Below, piece by piece: positions 8,151 to 10,820 of a DNA stretch of 10,820 nt. Source of the stretch: Rhodospirillales bacterium (GTDB lineage: Bacteria > Pseudomonadota > Alphaproteobacteria > Rhodospirillales > Casp-alpha2); contig JAJFIE010000393.1 of NCBI GenBank assembly GCA_021775275.1, positions 1 through 10,820 of the forward strand. The letters are read 5' to 3'. Position 1 is the stretch's first letter. Every line of letters starts with the position of its first letter. The position numbers and the translations under genes are program-made. The notes under the pieces are model-generated. The model was not told the origin of the DNA. It did not search any database and was given only the letters and a program-made list of their open reading frames with translations.

Positions 8151-9461
8151 ATGGCAGATGACACGAAGGCGACCAAGGACAGCTTCACACTGACGGACAA
8201 CCGCACGGGAACGGCATATGAGTTGCCAGTACACCATGCGACGGCGGGACCGGATGTTATTGATGTTCGCAAGCTGTATGCGGAAACCGACTGCTTTACC
8301 TACGACCCTGGCTTTACGTCGACGGGAAGCTGCGAGTCCAAAATCACCTTCATCGACGGTGACAAGGGAGTCCTCCTTTATCGCGGAATTCCGATTGATG
8401 AGCTTGCCGAACAGTCTGATTTTCCGGAAACCTGTTATCTGTTGCTATATGGTGAACTGCCCACCACAGAACAGAAGCGCAAGTTTGAAAATGACATCAC
8501 CTATCATACGATGATGCATGAGCAGATTAACTACTTTTTCCGGGGTTTCCGCCGGGATGCACACCCCATGGCTGTGATGTGTGGCGTGGTTGGCGCCCTC
8601 TCGGCGTTCTATCACGACAGCACGGATATCACAGATCCGAAGCATCGTCTGGTTGCGTCGTATCGAATGATTGCCAAAATGCCGACCATTGCCGCAATGG
8701 CATATAAATTTTCCATCGGCCAGCCCTTCGTTTATCCCCGAAACGACCTGCGGTATGCGGAAAATTTCCTGCATATGATGTTCAGTACGCCGTGTGAGAC
8801 CTACCGGGTTAATCCGGTAGTTGCCCGCGCCATGGACCGAATCCTGATATTGCATGCAGATCATGAACAGAACGCATCCACATCCACAGTGCGACTGGCC
8901 GGGTCATCGGGCGCGAACCCGTTCGCTTGTATATCGGCGGGCATCGCCTCTCTTTGGGGACCGGCCCATGGCGGCGCGAACGAGGCCGTATTGCAGATGT
9001 TGCAGGAGATCGGCAGCAAGGACCGGATCCCCGAGTTTCTCGAGCGTGCGAAAGACAAAAACGACCCCTTCCGGCTCATGGGCTTCGGCCACCGGGTCTA
9101 CAAGAACTATGACCCCCGCGCCGGTGTGATGCGGACCTCCTGCCATGAAGTTCTGGCCGAACTGGGCGTGAACGACCCGCTGCTCGAACTGGCCTTGGAG
9201 CTGGAGCGGATTGCCCTGGAAGACGATTACTTCAAGGAAAAGAAGCTCTTCCCGAACGTCGACTTCTATTCCGGCATCATCCTGAAGGCCATGGGCTTTC
9301 CGACCTCGATGTTCACGGTGCTCTTCGCCGTGGCGCGAACGGTCGGCTGGGTCGCCCAGTGGCGCGAGATGATCGCCGATCCCGATCAGAAAATCAGCCG
9401 GCCCAGGCAACTCTTCACCGGCGTCGAGACCCGCAGTTACACGCCGATCGGAGAGCGTTAA
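8151..9461 (+). CDS. gltA: Citrate synthase (type II), with a base-composition break inside the gene
   Basis: A 436-residue citrate synthase that condenses acetyl-CoA with oxaloacetate in the first step of the TCA cycle. The length and the N-terminal beta-rich domain (about residues 15-75) fit the hexameric Gram-negative type. Catalytic residues align by motif with E. coli H264, H305 and D362: H273 in [11 protein letters not shown]314 in [14 protein letters not shown] and D371 in NVDFYSG. The [14 protein letters not shown] substrate-site motif is at 235-248. The frame and protein are intact, yet the DNA changes character near 8880 (about residue 244): by hand count 8401-8880 is about 50% GC and 8881-9180 about 63%, and the rest is similarly rich in C/G third positions. 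That suggests recombination or an assembly join inside the gene. It follows gltX in the same direction and converges with lpxB, 32 bases between stops. Confidence 0.97.
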   Translation: MADDTKATKDSFTLTDNRTGTAYELPVHHATAGPDVIDVRKLYAETDCFTYDPGFTSTGSCESKITFIDGDKGVLLYRGIPIDELAEQSDFPETCYLLLYGELPTTEQKRKFENDITYHTMMHEQINYFFRGFRRDAHPMAVMCGVVGALSAFYHDSTDITDPKHRLVASYRMIAKMPTIAAMAYKFSIGQPFVYPRNDLRYAENFLHMMFSTPCETYRVNPVVARAMDRILILHADHEQNASTSTVRLAGSSGANPFACISAGIASLWGPAHGGANEAVLQMLQEIGSKDRIPEFLERAKDKNDPFRLMGFGHRVYKNYDPRAGVMRTSCHEVLAELGVNDPLLELALELERIALEDDYFKEKKLFPNVDFYSGIILKAMGFPTSMFTVLFAVARTVGWVAQWREMIADPDQKISRPRQLFTGVETRSYTPIGER

Positions 9462-9493
9462 GGGCGACTGGCGGTCAGGCTTCCGGCGGCGTC

Positions 9494-10681
9494 CTATTGC
9501 CGTCGCTGGCTAATCGTGGCCAGGATTTCTCGCGCGGCTTGGCGGCTGGGCGACCCGCCCGGTGGCCGCAACGCGGCGATAAAACGGACGAAGGCCTCCT
9601 TCTGCCGCGCCGCCGCCGCGGGGTCCGCAAGCAAAGCCTTCAGAACGGGCACGATGGCATCGACGCGGCAGCGTTCCTGGAGAAACTCAGGCACCACCGG
9701 TTCGTCGAGCAGGATGTTGGGCAGGGTGACACTCTTGACCTTCAACAGCCGCCGGGCGAGCCAGGCGCTGATCGGGTGGACGCGGTGGGCGACCACGGTG
9801 GGGACGCCCTGACTGGCCAGTTCGACGACCACGGTCCCGGAAGCCGCCAGGGCCAGGTCGGCGGCCCGAACGGCCGCCGCTTTCTCGCCCGGCTCGACCA
9901 ACAGCCGCGGGGCAAGCGGCAGACCGGCCAGAGCGTCTCGAAGCGGTGCAACCAGGTGCGGCAAGGTCGGCAGGACCACGGCGAGATCCGGACGCTCGGC
10001 CTGGAGTGCCGCGGCCACGGCCACGAAGACCGGGAGCATGCGGTCGATCTCGCCCCGGCGGCTGCCGGGAAAGAGGCACAAGAGCGGATCGCCGGAGGCC
10101 AGTCCCAGGCGGGCGCGAGCAGTGTCGCGATCCTGGCTCTCCTGTTGCGGCTCGCTCGCGGGATGACCGACAAAGACCGCCTCGAGGCCATGCCGCGTAA
10201 AGTAGGGCGGTTCGAAGGGCAGCAGTGTCAAAAGTTTGTCGAGAGTCCCCGCCAGGCGCTTCGCCCGCCAGGGTTTCCAGGCCCAGACCGACGGGGCGAC
10301 ATAGTGGATCAGAGGGATCCCACGACCCTTCAAGCGCTTGGCGACCGCCAGCGTGAAGGCCGGGGCGTCGATAGTCACAAGAGCATCGGGCCGGTTGTCG
10401 GCAATGCGCCGCGCGAGATCGCGAACACGTCCATGCAGCCGCGCGACATGGGGCAGAACCTCGACCAGCCCCATGACGGCGAAGTCCTCCAGGGGATAGA
10501 GACTGTCCAGGCCCTGGTCGATCATTGCCTGCCCGCCAACGCCGATGAAGTTCACCTGGCCGCCGGTTTCTTCACTTAGCGCCGCCATGAGGCGGGCGCC
10601 AAGCAGATCGCCGGAAGGCTCGCCCGCCAGAAGGAAGATCCGGGGCCCGCTATCCTCCTTCGGGACCGCCTCCCCCACCAT
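9494..10681 (-). CDS. lpxB: Lipid-A-disaccharide synthase
   Basis: A 395-residue GT19-family glycosyltransferase that joins UDP-2,3-diacylglucosamine and lipid X into lipid A disaccharide at the cytoplasmic face of the inner membrane. Motifs seen: LLAGEPSGDLLGARLM at 17-32; IDAP at 104-107, whose Asp (D105) matches the conserved Asp of E. coli LpxB; HYVAPSVWAWKPWRAKR at 126-142; FVGHPASE at 170-177; LFPGSRRGEIDRMLP at 203-217; and SGTVVVELA near 281-289. Length is normal for the family. The ATG at 10681 shares its A with the lpxI stop (TGATG), indicating translational coupling; no strong separate ribosome binding site is visible. The gene is markedly richer in GC (about 69-74% in sampled stretches) than the genes left of 8880. 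The long + strand frame opposite it is a by-product of that composition. Confidence 0.97.
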   Translation of the reverse strand: MVGEAVPKEDSGPRIFLLAGEPSGDLLGARLMAALSEETGGQVNFIGVGGQAMIDQGLDSLYPLEDFAVMGLVEVLPHVARLHGRVRDLARRIADNRPDALVTIDAPAFTLAVAKRLKGRGIPLIHYVAPSVWAWKPWRAKRLAGTLDKLLTLLPFEPPYFTRHGLEAVFVGHPASEPQQESQDRDTARARLGLASGDPLLCLFPGSRRGEIDRMLPVFVAVAAALQAERPDLAVVLPTLPHLVAPLRDALAGLPLAPRLLVEPGEKAAAVRAADLALAASGTVVVELASQGVPTVVAHRVHPISAWLARRLLKVKSVTLPNILLDEPVVPEFLQERCRVDAIVPVLKALLADPAAAARQKEAFVRFIAALRPPGGSPSRQAAREILATISQRRQ

Positions 10682-10820
10682 CAGGATAAAGACAGTGCGG
10701 TCACGAAAAGGCCGGCCTCGTCCGCCGCGGCACCGACGCCCGCGGCGTCGACCACCAGGGTCTGATGGGCTTCGAACGCAATGCCGCCAAGGCCGGCTTC
10801 GGCGACCAGGGCGACCGTCT
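10681..10820 (-). CDS. lpxI: LpxI, UDP-2,3-diacylglucosamine pyrophosphatase (C-terminal fragment, cut by window edge)
   Basis: The last 45 residues of a protein read on the - strand from the window edge, ending in a TGA that shares one base with the lpxB start. The sequence contains LVAEAGLGGIAFEAHQTLVV followed by an Ala-rich stretch and AGLFVTALSLS, matching the C-terminal end of the LpxI (formerly DUF1009) family, where a similar A-G-L-x-G-I-A-x-E-A motif precedes the last strand. LpxI hydrolyses UDP-2,3-diacylglucosamine to lipid X, the step before LpxB, and in alphaproteobacteria replaces LpxH. The gene-order fit with lpxB supports the call. The catalytic part lies outside the window, so the assignment rests on a short tail and context. 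Confidence 0.8.
   Translation of the reverse strand, partial: TVALVAEAGLGGIAFEAHQTLVVDAAGVGAAADEAGLFVTALSLS

Noticed and set aside
9462..9493. Terminator between the converging gltA and lpxB
   Set aside because: The 32-base gap contains no clear stem and no T-run on either strand.
9359..10579. Long + strand open frame of 406 codons opposite lpxB
   Set aside because: It lies antisense to a clear lpxB, its translation is low-complexity and rich in Arg, Gly, Gln and Asp with no motif, it starts inside gltA, and such frames are expected in DNA of about 70% GC.

Overview
The window reads as chromosomal DNA of an alphaproteobacterium, and nothing in it looks like a mobile element, phage, CRISPR array or RNA gene. 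The evidence is the alphaproteobacterial-type LexA (start [10 protein letters not shown], direct-repeat type operator upstream), a fixGHIS/ccoGHIS block, and the order lexA, comEC, gltX, gltA, lpxB, lpxI, which I recall as common in that class. A narrower placement, such as a Rhodospirillales-like lineage, is only a guess.

Layout. Positions 1-3611 hold the 3' part of ccoG followed by ccoH, ccoI and ccoS, all on the + strand with overlapping or nearly touching ends. This is the maturation operon for cbb3-type cytochrome c oxidase: a ferredoxin-like membrane protein, a small membrane protein, a copper-exporting P-type ATPase and a small membrane subunit. lexA (+) follows at once, and its promoter and operator lie across the end of ccoS. 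comEC (-) converges on lexA. A 93-base gap between the diverging comEC and gltX starts leads into gltX (+) and then gltA (+). gltA converges with lpxB (-), and lpxB is preceded on its own strand by the 3' end of lpxI, so the right edge is the tail of a lipid A biosynthesis operon.

Functionally these are unrelated housekeeping blocks: microaerobic respiration, SOS control, DNA uptake, glutamyl-tRNA charging, the TCA cycle and lipid A. All coding regions appear intact except the two cut by the window edges (ccoG and lpxI). Coding density is very high, and no gap without a gene exceeds 100 bases.

The most notable point is a sharp change of base composition inside the intact gltA reading frame, near 8880. 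Everything to the left is around 50-60% GC and everything to the right rises to roughly 63-74%. That fits either homologous replacement of the gltA-end/lpxBI segment from a GC-rich relative, or a chimeric assembly joined at a conserved part of gltA. The second point is a 41-bp interrupted palindrome over the lexA operator. I found no sign of a new multi-gene system here.
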